From Heliopora coerulea (lineage: Eukaryota; Cnidaria; Anthozoa; Scleralcyonacea; Helioporidae), in assembly GCA_030142905.1 (NCBI GenBank), contig JASJOG010000624.1:21019-85018 (forward strand): a stretch of DNA of 64,000 nt. Direction: 5' to 3'. The notes under the pieces were generated by a model. That model was given only the letters and a program-made list of their open reading frames with translations. It was not told the DNA's origin and ran no database searches. Both the position numbers and the translations under genes were made by a program. Every line of letters begins with the position of its first letter. Within the stretch, counting starts at the first letter, position 1. This document shows positions 51,203-63,841 of the stretch, one piece after another.

Positions 51203-52960
51203 TTACTCGGCTTTCTTCAGATCACCAAGAGATTGATACGCAATTCCCAGATTATTTAAAGTACTGGCAACGTCCGGATGACTTTCCCCGTAGCATGACT
51301 TCCGTATTTTCAATTCTTCCAAGTAGTGTTCCACGGCTTTCTTCAGATCACCAAGAGATCGATACGCAATTCTCAGATTATTCAAAGTTATGGCAACGTA
51401 CGGATGACTTTCCCCGTAGCATGACTTCTGTATTTTCAATGCTTCCAAGTAGTGTACCTCGGCTTTCTTCAGATCACCAAGAGATTTATACACACCTCCC
51501 AGATTATTCAAAGTTATGGCAACGTCCGGATGACTTTCCCCGTAGTATGACTTCCGTATTTTCAATGCTTCCAAGTAGTGTACCTCGGCTTTCTTCAGAT
51601 CACCAAGAGATCGATACGCAATTCCCTGATTATTCAAAGTTATGGCAACGTCCGGATGACTTTCCCCGTAGTATGACTTCTGTATTTTCAATGCTTCCAA
51701 GTAGTGTTCCTCGGCTTTCTTCAGATCACCAAGAGATCGATACGCAATTCCCTGATTATTCAAAGTTATGGCAACGTCCGGATGACTTTCCCCGTAGCAT
51801 GACTTCCGTATTTTCAATGCTTCCAAGTAGTGTTCCTCGGCTTTCTTCAGATCACCAAGAGATCGATACGCAATTCCCAGATTAATCAAAGGACTGCCAA
51901 CCTCCGGATGACTTTCCCCGTAGCATGACTTCATTATTTTCAATGCCTCCAAGTAGTGTTCCATGGATTTCTTCAGATCACCAAGAGATTGATACACATT
52001 TCCCAGATTATTCAAAGTACTGGCAACGACCGGATGACTTTCCCCGTAGTATGACTTCTGTATTTTCAATGCTTCCAAGTAGTGTTCCTCGGCTTTCTTC
52101 AGATCACCAAGAGATTGATACGCAATTCCCAGATTATTCAAAGTACTGGCAACGTCCGGATGACTTTCCCCGTAGCATGACTTCCGTATTTTCAATGCTT
52201 CCAAGTAGTGTTCCCCGGCTTTCTTCAGATCACCAAGAGATTGATACGCAATTTCAAGATTATTCAAAGTACTGGCAACGTCCGGATGACTTTCCCCGTA
52301 GCATGACTTCATTATTTTCAATGCTTCCAAGTAGTGTTCCTCGGCTTTCTTCAGATCACCAAGAGATTGATACGCAATTCCCAGATTATTCAAAGTACTG
52401 GCAACGTCCGGATGACTTTCCCCGTAGCATGACTTCCGTATTTTCAATTCTTCCAAGTAGTGTTCCACGGCTTTCTTCAGATCACCAAGAGATCGATACG
52501 CAATTCTCAGATTATTCAAAGTTATGGCAACGTACGGATGACTTTCCCCGTAGCATGACTTCTGTATTTTCAATGCTTCCAAGTAGTGTACCTTGGCTTT
52601 CTTCAGATCACCAAGAGATTTATACACACCTCCCAGATTATTCAAAGTTATGGCAACGTCCGGATGACTTTCCCCGTAGCATGACTTCCGTATTTTCAAT
52701 GCTTCCAAGTAGTGTTCCTCGGCTTTCTTCAGATCACCAAGAGATCGATACGCAATTCCCTGATTATTCAAAGTTATGGCAACGTCCGGATGACTTTCCC
52801 CGTAGCATGACTTCTGTATTTTCAATGCTTCCAAGTAGTGTTCCTCGGCTTTCTTCAGATCACCAAGAGATCGATACGCAATTCCCAGATTAATCAAAGG
52901 ACTGCCAACCTCCGGATGACTTTCCCCGTAGCATGACTTCCATATTTTCAATGCCTCCAA
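51203..52960 (-). pseudogene. TPR segment, 585 codons (first copy)
   Basis: Counterpart of 55109-56866. The unit classes run in the same order, and the flanking TAG (52961) and TAA (51203) are the same mutations. Confidence 0.65.
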
Positions 52961-53179
52961 CTAGTGTTCCATGGATTTCTTCAGATCACCAAGAGATTGA
53001 TACACATTTCCCAGATTATTCAAAGTACTGGCAACGACCGAATGACTATCCCCGTAGCATGACTTCCGTATTTTCAATGCTTCCAAGTAGTGTTCCTCGG
53101 CTTTCTTCAGATCACCAAGAGATTGATACACACCTCCCAGATTATTCAAAGTTATGGCAACGTCCGGATGACTTTCCTC

Positions 53180-53968
53180 CTAGCATGACTTCCGTATTTT
53201 CAATGCTTCCAAGTAGTGTTCCTCGGCTTTCTTCAGATCACCAAGAGATTGATACGCAATTCCCAGATTATTCAAAGTACTGGCAACGTCCGGATGACTT
53301 TCCCAGTAGTATGACTTCCGTATTTTCAATGCTTCCAAGTAGTGTTCCTCGGCTTTCGTCAGATCACCAAGAGATTGATACACATTTCCCAGATTATTCA
53401 AAGTACTGGCAACGTCCGGATGACTTTCCCCGTAGCATGACTTCCGTATTTTCAATGCTTCCAAGTAGTGTTCTTCGGCTTTCTTCAGATCACCAAGAGA
53501 TTGATACACATTTCCCAGATTATTCAAAGTACTGGCAACGTCCGGATGACTTTCCCCGTAGCATGACTTTCGTATTTTTATTGCTTCCAAGTAGTGTTCC
53601 TCGGCTTTCTTCAGATCACCAAGAGATCGATACGCAATTCCCAGTTTATTCAAAGTACTGGGAACGTCCGGATGACTTTCCCCGTAGCATGACTTCCGTA
53701 TTTTCAATGCTTCCAAGTAGTGTTCCTCGGCTTTCTTCAGATCACCAAGAGATTGATACACATTTCCCAGATTAATCAAAGTACTGGCAACGTCCGGATG
53801 ACTTTCCCCGTAGCATGACTTCCGTATTTTCAATGCTTCCAAGTAGTGTTCCTCGGCTTTCTTCAGATCACCAAGAGATCGATACGCAATTCCCTGATTA
53901 TTCAAAGCTATGGCAACGTCCGGATGACTTTCCCCGTAGCATGACTTCTGTATTTTCAATGCTTCCAA
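53180..53968 (-). pseudogene. TPR segment, 262 codons (first copy)
   Basis: Six units; ends at the TAG near 53181 (SCY-stop). One of three near-identical copies. Confidence 0.6.
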
Positions 53969-55102
53969 TTAGTGTTCCTCGGCTTCCTTCAGATCACCAA
54001 GAGATTTATACACACCTCCCAGATTTTTCAAAGTTATGGCAACGTCCGGATGACTTTCCTCGTAGCATGACTTCCGTATTTTCAATGATTCCAAGTAGTG
54101 TTCCTCGGCTTTCTTCAGATCACCAAGAGATTGATACGCAATTCCCAGATTATTCAAAGTACTGGCAATGTCCGGATGACTTTCCACGTAGCATGACTTC
54201 CGTATTTTCAATGCTTCCAAGTAGTGTTCCTCGGCTTTCTTCAGATCACCAAGAGATTGATACGAAATTCCCAGATTATTCAAAGTACTGGCAACGTCCA
54301 GATGACTTTCCCCGTAGCATGACTTCTGTATTTTCAATGCTTCCAAGTAGTGTTCCTCGGCTTTCTTCAGATCACCAAGAGATTGATACACATTTCCCAG
54401 ATTAATCAAAGTACTGCCAACGACCGGATGACTTTCCCCGTAGTATGACTTCCGTATTTTCAATGCTTCCAAGTAGTGTTCCTCGGCTTTCTTCAGATCA
54501 CCAAGAGATTGATACGCAATTCCCAGATTATTCAAAGTACTGGCAACGTCCGGATGACTTTCCCAGTAGTATGACTTCCGTATTTTCAATGCTTCCAAGT
54601 AGTGTTCCTCGGCTTTCGTCAGATCACCAAGAGATTGATACACATTTCCCAGATTATTCAAAGTACTGGCAACGTCCGGATGACTTTCCCCGTAGCATGA
54701 CTTCCGTATTTTCAATGCTTCCAAGTAGTGTTCCTCGGCTTTCTTCAGATCACCAAGAGATTGATACGCAATTCCCAGATTATTCAAAGTACTGGCAACG
54801 TCCGGATGACTTTCCCCGTAGCATGACTTCTGTATTTTCAATGCTTCCAAGTAGTGTTCCTCGGCTTTCTTCAGATCACCAAGAGATTGATACGCAATTC
54901 TCAGATTATTCAAAGTACTGGCAACGTCCGGATGACTTTCCCCGTAGCATGACTTCCGTATTTTCAATGCTTCCAAGTAGTGTTCCCCGGCTTTCTTCAG
55001 ATCACCAAGAGATTGATACGCAATTCCCAGATTATTCAAAGTACTGGCAACGTCCGGATGACTTACTCCGTAGCATGACTTCATTATTTTCAATGCTTCC
55101 AA
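53969..55102 (-). pseudogene. TPR segment, 377 codons
   Basis: Nine units; ends at TAA 53969-53971. The counterpart 3,906 bp to the right (57875-58477) is shorter because of later indels. Confidence 0.6.
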
Positions 55103-55108
55103 GTAGTG

Positions 55109-56866
55109 TTACTCGGCTTTCTTCAGATCACCAAGAGATTGATACGCAATTCCCAGATTATTTAAAGTACTGGCAACGTCCGGATGACTTTCCCCGTAGC
55201 ATGACTTCCGTATTTTCAATTCTTCCAAGTAGTGTTCCACGGCTTTCTTCAGATCACCAAGAGATCGATACGCAATTCTCAGATTATTCAAAGTTATGGC
55301 AACGTACGGATGACTTTCCCCGTAGCATGACTTCTGTATTTTCAATGCTTCCAAGTAGTGTACCTCGGCTTTCTTCAGATCACCAAGAGATTTATACACA
55401 CCTCCCAGATTATTCAAAGTTATGGCAACGTCCGGATGACTTTCCCCGTAGTATGACTTCCGTATTTTCAATGCTTCCAAGTAGTGTACCTCGGCTTTCT
55501 TCAGATCACCAAGAGATCGATACGCAATTCCCTGATTATTCAAAGTTATGGCAACGTCCGGATGACTTTCCCCGTAGTATGACTTCTGTATTTTCAATGC
55601 TTCCAAGTAGTGTTCCTCGGCTTTCTTCAGATCACCAAGAGATCGATACGCAATTCCCTGATTATTCAAAGTTATGGCAACGTCCGGATGACTTTCCCCG
55701 TAGCATGACTTCCGTATTTTCAATGCTTCCAAGTAGTGTTCCTCGGCTTTCTTCAGATCACCAAGAGATCGATACGCAATTCCCAGATTAATCAAAGGAC
55801 TGCCAACCTCCGGATGACTTTCCCCGTAGCATGACTTCATTATTTTCAATGCCTCCAAGTAGTGTTCCATGGATTTCTTCAGATCACCAAGAGATTGATA
55901 CACATTTCCCAGATTATTCAAAGTACTGGCAACGACCGGATGACTTTCCCCGTAGTATGACTTCTGTATTTTCAATGCTTCCAAATAGTGTTCCTCGGCT
56001 TTCTTCAGATCACCAAGAGATTGATACGCAATTCCCAGATTATTCAAAGTACTGGCAACGTCCGGATGACTTTCCCCGTAGCATGACTTCCGTATTTTCA
56101 ATGCTTCCAAGTAGTGTTCCCCGGCTTTCTTCAGATCACCAAGAGATTGATACGCAATTTCAAGATTATTCAAAGTACTGGCAACGTCCGGATGACTTTC
56201 CCCGTAGCATGACTTCATTATTTTCAATGCTTCCAAGTAGTGTTCCTCGGCTTTCTTCAGATCACCAAGAGATTGATACGCAATTCCCAGATTATTCAAA
56301 GTACTGGCAACGTCCGGATGACTTTCCCCGTAGCATGACTTCCGTATTTTCAATTCTTCCAAGTAGTGTTCCACGGCTTTCTTCAGATCACCAAGAGATC
56401 GATACGCAATTCTCAGATTATTCAAAGTTATGGCAACGTACGGATGACTTTCCCCGTAGCATGACTTCTGTATTTTCAATGCTTCCAAGTAGTGTACCTT
56501 GGCTTTCTTCAGATCACCAAGAGATTTATACACACCTCCCAGATTATTCAAAGTTATGGCAACGTCCGGATGACTTTCCCCGTAGCATGACTTCCGTATT
56601 TTCAATGCTTCCAAGTAGTGTTCCTCGGCTTTCTTCAGATCACCAAGAGATCGATACGCAATTCCCTGATTATTCAAAGTTATGGCAACGTCCGGATGAC
56701 TTTCCCCGTAGCATGACTTCTGTATTTTCAATGCTTCCAAGTAGTGTTCCTCGGCTTTCTTCAGATCACCAAGAGATCGATACGCAATTCCCAGATTAAT
56801 CAAAGGACTGCCAACCTCCGGATGACTTTCCCCGTAGCATGACTTCCATATTTTCAATGCCTCCAA
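55109..56866 (-). pseudogene. TPR segment, 585 codons (second copy)
   Basis: Longest open stretch on the coding strand: almost 14 units. Its protein is identical in length and almost identical in sequence to 51203-52960. It begins just after a TAG at 56867 (Tyr of EEHY, CAACTAGTG on the plus strand) and ends at a TAA at 55109 (Glu of KAEE). Confidence 0.65.
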
Positions 56867-57085
56867 CTAGTGTTCCATGGATTTCTTCAGATCACCAAGA
56901 GATTGATACACATTTCCCAGATTATTCAAAGTACTGGCAACGACCGAATGACTATCCCCGTAGCATGACTTCCGTATTTTCAATGCTTCCAAGTAGTGTT
57001 CCTCGGCTTTCTTCAGATCACCAAGAGATTGATACACACCTCCCAGATTATTCAAAGTTATGGCAACGTCCGGATGACTTTCCTC

Positions 57086-57874
57086 CTAGCATGACTTCCG
57101 TATTTTCAATGCTTCCAAGTAGTGTTCCTCGGCTTTCTTCAGATCACCAAGAGATTGATACGCAATTCCCAGATTATTCAAAGTACTGGCAACGTCCGGA
57201 TGACTTTCCCAGTAGTATGACTTCCGTATTTTCAATGCTTCCAAGTAGTGTTCCTCGGCTTTCGTCAGATCACCAAGAGATTGATACACATTTCCCAGAT
57301 TATTCAAAGTACTGGCAACGTCCGGATGACTTTCCCCGTAGCATGACTTCCGTATTTTCAATGCTTCCAAGTAGTGTTCTTCGGCTTTCTTCAGATCACC
57401 AAGAGATTGATACACATTTCCCAGATTATTCAAAGTACTGGCAACGTCCGGATGACTTTCCCCGTAGCATGACTTTCGTATTTTTATTGCTTCCAAGTAG
57501 TGTTCCTCGGCTTTCTTCAGATCACCAAGAGATCGATACGCAATTCCCAGTTTATTCAAAGTACTGGGAACGTCCGGATGACTTTCCCCGTAGCATGACT
57601 TCCGTATTTTCAATGCTTCCAAGTAGTGTTCCTCGGCTTTCTTCAGATCACCAAGAGATTGATACACATTTCCCAGATTAATCAAAGTACTGGCAACGTC
57701 CGGATGACTTTCCCCGTAGCATGACTTCCGTATTTTCAATGCTTCCAAGTAGTGTTCCTCGGCTTTCTTCAGATCACCAAGAGATCGATACGCAATTCCC
57801 TGATTATTCAAAGCTATGGCAACGTCCGGATGACTTTCCCCGTAGCATGACTTCTGTATTTTCAATGCTTCCAA
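57086..57874 (-). pseudogene. TPR segment, 262 codons (second copy)
   Basis: Exact positional counterpart of 53180-53968 at an offset of 3,906 bp. Ends at TAG 57086-57088. Confidence 0.6.
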
Positions 57875-58477
57875 TTAGTGTTCCTCGGCTTCCTTCAGAT
57901 CACCAAGAGATTTATACACACCTCCCAGATTTTTCAAAGTTATGGCAACGTCCGGATGACTTTCCTCGTAGCATGACTTCCGTATTTTCAATGATTCCAA
58001 GTAGTGTTCCTCGGCTTTCTTCAGATCACCAAGAGATTGATACGCAATTCCCAGATTATTCAAAGTACTGGCAATGTCCGGATGACTTTCCACGTAGCAT
58101 GACTTCCGTATTTTCAATGCTTCCAAGTAGTGTTCCTCGGCTTTCTTCAGATCACCAAGAGATTGATACGAAATTCCCAGATTATTCAAAGTACTGGCAA
58201 CGTCCAGATGACTTTCCCCGTAGCATGACTTCTGTATTTTCAATGCTTCCAAGTAGTGTTCCTCGGCTTTCTTCAGATCACCAAGAGATTGATACACATT
58301 TCCCAGATTAATCAAAGTACTGCCAACGACCGGATGACTTTCCCCGTAGTATGACTTCTGTATTTTCAATGCTTCCAAGCAGTGTTCCTCGGCTTTCTTC
58401 AGATCACCAAGAGATTTAATCACACCTCCCAGATTATTCAAAGTTATGGCAACGTTTGAATGACTTTCCAGTAGCAT
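57875..58477 (-). pseudogene. TPR segment, 200 codons
   Basis: Ends at TAA 57875-57877 (Tyr of EEHY). Contains the GGVIKSLGDLKKAEEHCLEA variant shared with 61100-61220. Confidence 0.55.
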
Positions 58478-59826
58478 GACTTCCGTATTTTCAATGCTTC
58501 CAAGTAGTGTTCCTCGGCTTTCTTCAGATCACCAAGAGATCGATACGCAATTCCCTGATTATTCAAAGTTATGGCAACGTCCGGATGACTTTCCCCGTAG
58601 CATGACTTCTGTATTTTCAATGCTTCCAAATAGTGTTCCTCGGCTTTCTTCAGATCACCAAGAGATTTATACACACCTCCCAGATTATTCAAAGTTATGG
58701 CAACGTCCGGATGACTTTCCTCGTAGCATGACTTCCGTATTTTCAATACTTCCAAGATGTGCTCCTCGGCTTTCTTCAGATCACCAAGAGATTGATACGC
58801 AATTTCAAGATTATTCAAAGTACTGGCAACGTCCGGATGACTTTCCCCGTAGCATGACTTCATTATTTTCAATGCTTCCAAGTAGTGTTCCTCGGCTTTC
58901 TTCAGATCACCAAGAGATCGATACGCAATTCCCTGATTATTCAAAGTTATGGCAACGTCCGGATGACTTTCCCCGTAGCATGACTTCTGTATTTTCAATG
59001 CTTCCAAGTAGTGTTCCTCGGCTTTCTTCAGATCACCAAGAGATTGATACGCAATTCCCAGATTATTCAAAGTACTGGCAACGTCCGGATGACTTTCCCC
59101 GTAGCATGACTTCCGTATTTTCAATGCTTCCAAGTAGTGTTCCCCGGCTTTCTTCAGATCACCAAGAGATTGATACGCAATTTCAAGATTATTCAAAGTA
59201 CTGGCAACGTCCGGATGACTTTCCCCGTAGCATGACTTCATTATTTTCAATGCTTCCAAGTAGTGTTCCTCGGCTTTCTTCAGATCACCAAGAGATTGAT
59301 ACGCAATTCCCAGATTATTCAAAGTACTGGCAACGTCCGGATGACTTTCCCCGTAGCATGACTTCCGTATTTTCAATTCTTCCAAGTAGTGTTCCACGGC
59401 TTTCTTCAGATCACCAAGAGATCGATACGCAATTCTCAGATTATTCAAAGTTATGGCAACGTACGGATGACTTTCCCCGTAGCATGACTTCTGTATTTTC
59501 AATGCTTCCAAGTAGTGTACCTTGGCTTTCTTCAGATCACCAAGAGATTTATACACACCTCCCAGATTATTCAAAGTTATGCCAACCTCCGGATGACTTT
59601 CCCCGTAGCATGACTTCCATATTTTCAATGCCTCCAAGTAGTATTCCATGGATTTCTTCAGATCACCAAGAGATTGATACACATTTCCCAGATTATTCAA
59701 AGTACTGGCAACGACCGAATGACTATCCCCGTAGCATGACTTCCGTATTTTCAATGCTTCCAAGTAGTGTTCCTCGGCTTTCTTCAGATCACCAAGAGAT
59801 TGATACACACCTCCCAGATTATTCAA
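58444..59826 (-). pseudogene. TPR segment, 460 codons
   Basis: Eleven units of mixed class. One base is missing near 58468 (TTCCAGTAGC for TTCCCCGTAGC), so the frame ends YWKVIQTLP-stop. Confidence 0.6.
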
Positions 59827-59856
59827 AGTTATGGCAACGTCCGGATGACTTTCCTC

Positions 59857-60645
59857 CTAGCATGACTTCCGTATTTTCAATGCTTCCAAGTAGTGTTCCT
59901 CGGCTTTCTTCAGATCACCAAGAGATTGATACGCAATTCCCAGATTATTCAAAGTACTGGCAACGTCCGGATGACTTTCCCAGTAGTATGACTTCCGTAT
60001 TTTCAATGCTTCCAAGTAGTGTTCCTCGGCTTTCGTCAGATCACCAAGAGATTGATACACATTTCCCAGATTATTCAAAGTACTGGCAACGTCCGGATGA
60101 CTTTCCCCGTAGCATGACTTCCGTATTTTCAATGCTTCCAAGTAGTGTTCTTCGGCTTTCTTCAGATCACCAAGAGATTGATACACATTTCCCAGATTAT
60201 TCAAAGTACTGGCAACGTCCGGATGACTTTCCCCGTAGCATGACTTTCGTATTTTTATTGCTTCCAAGTAGTGTTCCTCGGCTTTCTTCAGATCACCAAG
60301 AGATCGATACGCAATTCCCAGTTTATTCAAAGTACTGGGAACGTCCGGATGACTTTCCCCGTAGCATGACTTCCGTATTTTCAATGCTTCCAAGTAGTGT
60401 TCCTCGGCTTTCTTCAGATCACCAAGAGATTGATACACATTTCCCAGATTAATCAAAGTACTGGCAACGTCCGGATGACTTTCCCCGTAGCATGACTTCC
60501 GTATTTTCAATGCTTCCAAGTAGTGTTCCTCGGCTTTCTTCAGATCACCAAGAGATCGATACGCAATTCCCTGATTATTCAAAGCTATGGCAACGTCCGG
60601 ATGACTTTCCCCGTAGCATGACTTCTGTATTTTCAATGCTTCCAA
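59857..60645 (-). pseudogene. TPR segment, 262 codons (third copy)
   Basis: This has the same length and lesions as the segments at 57086-57874 and 53180-53968, differing by few bases. It ends at a TAG replacing the Tyr of SCYEES (59857-59859). Confidence 0.6.
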
Positions 60646-61905
60646 TTAGTGTTCCTCGGCTTCCTTCAGATCACGAAGAGATTTATACACACCTCCCAGA
60701 TTTTTCAAAGTTATGGCAACGTCCGGATGACTTTCCTCGTAGCATGACTTCCGTATTTTCAATGATTCCAAGTAGTGTTCCTCGGCTTTCTTCAGATCAC
60801 CAAGAGATTGATACGCAATTCCCAGATTATTCAAAGTACTGGCAATGTCCGGATGACTTTCCACGTAGCATGACTTCCGTATTTTCAATGCTTCCAAGTA
60901 GTGTTCCTCGGCTTTCTTCAGATCACCAAGAGATTGATACGAAATTCCCAGATTATTCAAAGTACTGGCAACGTCCAGATGACTTTCCCCGTAGCATGAC
61001 TTCTGTATTTTCAATGCTTCCAAGTAGTGTTCCTCGGCTTTCTTCAGATCACCAAGAGATTGATACACATTTCCCAGATTAATCAAAGTACTGGCAACGT
61101 CCGGATGACTTTCCCCGTAGTATGACTTCTGTATTTTCAATGCTTCCAAGCAGTGTTCCTCGGCTTTCTTCAGATCACCAAGAGATTTAATCACACCTCC
61201 CAGATTATTCAAAGTTATGGCAACGTTTGAATGACTTTCCCCGTAGCATGACTTCCGTATTTTCAATGCTTCCAAGTAGTGTTCCTCGGCTTTCTTCAGA
61301 TCACCAAGAGATCGATACGCAATTCCCTGATTATTCAAAGTTATGGCAACGTCCGGATGACTTTCCCCGTAGCATGACTTCTGTATTTTCAATGCTTCCA
61401 AATAGTGTTCCTCGGCTTTCTTCAGATCACCAAGAGATTTATACACACCTCCCAGATTATTCAAAGTTATGGCAACGTCCGGATGACTTTCCTCGTAGCA
61501 TGACTTCCGTATTTTCAATGCTTCCAAGATGTGCTCCTCGGCTTTCTTCAGATCACCAAGAGATTGATACGCAATTCCCAGATTATTCAAAGTACTGGCA
61601 ACGTCCAGATGACTTTCCCCGTAGCATGACTTCTGTATTTTCAATGCTTCCAAATAGTGTTCCTCGGCTTTCTTCAGATCACCAAGAGATTTATACACAC
61701 CTCCCAGATTATTCAAAGTTATGGCAACGTCCGGATGACTTTCCTCGTAGCATGACTTCCGTATTTTCAATGCTTCCAAGTAGTGTTCCTCGGCTTTCTT
61801 CAGATCACCAAAAGATTGATACGAAATTCCCAGATTATTCAAAGTACTGGCAACGTCCAGATGACTTTCCCCGTAGCATGACTTCTGTATTTTCAATGCT
61901 TCCAA
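60646..61905 (-). pseudogene. TPR segment, 419 codons
   Basis: Ten units with LDVASTLNNLGISYQS and EESHPDVAITLNNLGGVYKS classes. It ends at a TAA (60646-60648) replacing the Tyr of EEHY. The same TAA in the same context ends the segments at 57875 and 53969. Confidence 0.6.
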
Positions 61906-62509
61906 AGTAGTGTTCCTCGGCTTTCTTCAGATCACCAAGAGATTGATACACATTTCCCAGATTATTCAAAGTACTGGCAACGTCCGGATGACTTTCCCCG
62001 TAGCATGACTTCTGTATTTTCAATGCTTCCAAGTAGTGTTCCTCGGCTTTCTTCAGATCACCAAGAGATTGATACACAATTCCCAGATTATTCAAAGTAC
62101 TGGCAACGTCCGGATGACTTTCCCCGTAGCATGACTTCCGTATTTTCAATGCTTCCAAGTAGTGTTCCTCGGCTTTCTTCAGATCACCAAGAGATTGATA
62201 CGCAATTCCCAGATTATTCAAAGTACTGGCAACGTCCGGATGACTTTCCCCGTAGCATGACTTCCGTATTTTCAATGCTTCCAAGTAGTGTTCCTCGGCT
62301 TTCTTCAGATCACCAAGAGATTGATACACATTTCCCAGATTATTCAAAGTACTGGCAACGTCCGGATGACTTTCCCCGTAGCATGACTTCCGTATTTTCA
62401 ATGCTTCCAAGTAGTGTTCCTCGGCTTTCTTCAGATCACCAAGAGATTGATACACATTTCCCAGATTAATCAAAGTACTGCAACGTCCGGATGACTTTCC
62501 CCGTAGCAT
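61835..62509 (-). pseudogene. TPR segment, 224 codons
   Basis: About five units. The frame is lost at one extra A near 61905 (TCCAAAGTAGTG), after which the last 25 residues are out of phase. Confidence 0.55.
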
Positions 62510-62835
62510 GACTTCTGTATTTTCAATGCTTCCAAGCAGTGTTCCTCGGCTTTCTTCAGATCACCAAGAGATTTATACACACCTCCCAGATTATTCAAAG
62601 TTATGGCAACGTCCGGATGACTTTCCCCGTAGCATGACTTCCGTATTTTCAATGCTTCCAAGTAGTGTTCCTCGGCTTTCTTCAGATCACCAAGAGATCG
62701 ATACGCAATTCCCAGATTATTCAAAGTTATGGCAACGTCCGGATGACTTTCCCCGTAGCATGACTTCTGTATTTTCAATGCTTCCAAGTAGTGTTCCTCG
62801 GCTTTCTTCAGATCACCAAGAGATTCGATACACAC
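62470..62835 (-). pseudogene. TPR segment, 121 codons
   Basis: About three units of AITLNN class. It ends because one G is missing near 62481 (GTACTGCAACG for GTACTGGCAACG). Confidence 0.55.
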
Positions 62836-63841
62836 CTCCCAGATTATTCAAAGTACTGGCAACGTCCGGATGACTTTCCCCGTAGCATGACTTCCGTATT
62901 TTCAATGCTTCCAAGTAGTGTTCCTCGGCTTTCTTCAGATCACCAAGAGATTGATACACATTTCCCAGATTATTCAAAGTACTGGCAACGTCCGGATGAC
63001 TTTCCCCGTAGCATGACTTCCGTATTTTCAATGCTTCCAAGTAGTGTTCCTCGGCTTTCTTCAGATCACCAAGAGATTTATACGCACCTCCCAGATTATT
63101 CAAAGTTATGGCAACGTCCGGATGACTTTCCCCGTAGCATGACTTCCGTATTTTCAATGCTTCCAAGTAGTGTTCCTCGGCTTTCTTCAGATCACCAAGA
63201 GATCGATACGCAATTCCCAGATTATTCAAAGTACTGGCAACGTCCGGATGACTTTCCCCGTAGCATGACTTCCGTATTTTCAATGCTTCCAAGTAGTGTT
63301 CCTCGGCTTTCTTCAGATCACCAAGAGATCGATACGCAATTCCCAGATTATTCAAAGTACTGGCAACGTCCGGATGACTTTCCCCGTAGCATGACTTCCG
63401 TATTTTCAATGCTTCCAAGTAGTGTTCCTCGGCTTTCTTCAGATCACCAAGAGATTGATACACATTTCCCAGATTATTCAAAGTACTGGCAACGTCCGGA
63501 TGACTTTCCCCGTAGCATGACTTCCGTATTTTCAATGCTTCCAAGTAGTGTTCCTCGGCTTTCTTCAGATCACCAAGAGATTGATACACATTTCCCAGAT
63601 TATTCAAAGTACTGGCAACGTCCGGATGACTTTCCCCGTAGCATGACTTCCGTATTTTCAATGCTTCCAAGTAGTGTTCCTCGGCTTTCTTCAGATCACC
63701 AAGAGATTGATACGCAATTCCCAGATTATTCAAAGTACTGGCAACGTCCGGATGACTTTCCCCGTAGCATGACTTCCGTATTTTCAATGCTTCCAAGTAG
63801 TGTTCCTCGGCTTTCTTCAGATCACCAAGAGATTGATACAC
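62813..63841 (-). CDS. TPR segment, 342 codons open
   Basis: The most regular part of the array in view: eight units, nearly all ASTLNNLG(N/I)(V/A)Y class. It is bounded upstream by one extra A near 63848 (CAGATTAATTC for CAGATTATTC) and downstream by one extra T near 62825 (AGATTCGATAC), which makes the frame end GVYRISW-stop. Confidence 0.6.
   Translation of the reverse strand: MYQSLGDLKKAEEHYLEALKIRKSCYGESHPDVASTLNNLGIAYQSLGDLKKAEEHYLEALKIRKSCYGESHPDVASTLNNLGNVYQSLGDLKKAEEHYLEALKIRKSCYGESHPDVASTLNNLGNVYQSLGDLKKAEEHYLEALKIRKSCYGESHPDVASTLNNLGIAYRSLGDLKKAEEHYLEALKIRKSCYGESHPDVASTLNNLGIAYRSLGDLKKAEEHYLEALKIRKSCYGESHPDVAITLNNLGGAYKSLGDLKKAEEHYLEALKIRKSCYGESHPDVASTLNNLGNVYQSLGDLKKAEEHYLEALKIRKSCYGESHPDVASTLNNLGGVYRISW

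Larger units (their letters stand above)
50539..58350 (-). repeat. Tandem duplication of a 3,906-bp (31-unit) TPR block
   Basis: Segment borders, unit classes and nonsense codons recur at exactly 3,906 bp: 51203/55109, 52960/56866, 53180/57086 and 53968/57874. 3,906 is 31 times 126. The block from about 50540 to 54445 is therefore followed by its copy from 54445 to 58350. A third partial copy (59857-61082) sits 2,771 bp further on, one base short of 22 units. Confidence 0.85.
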
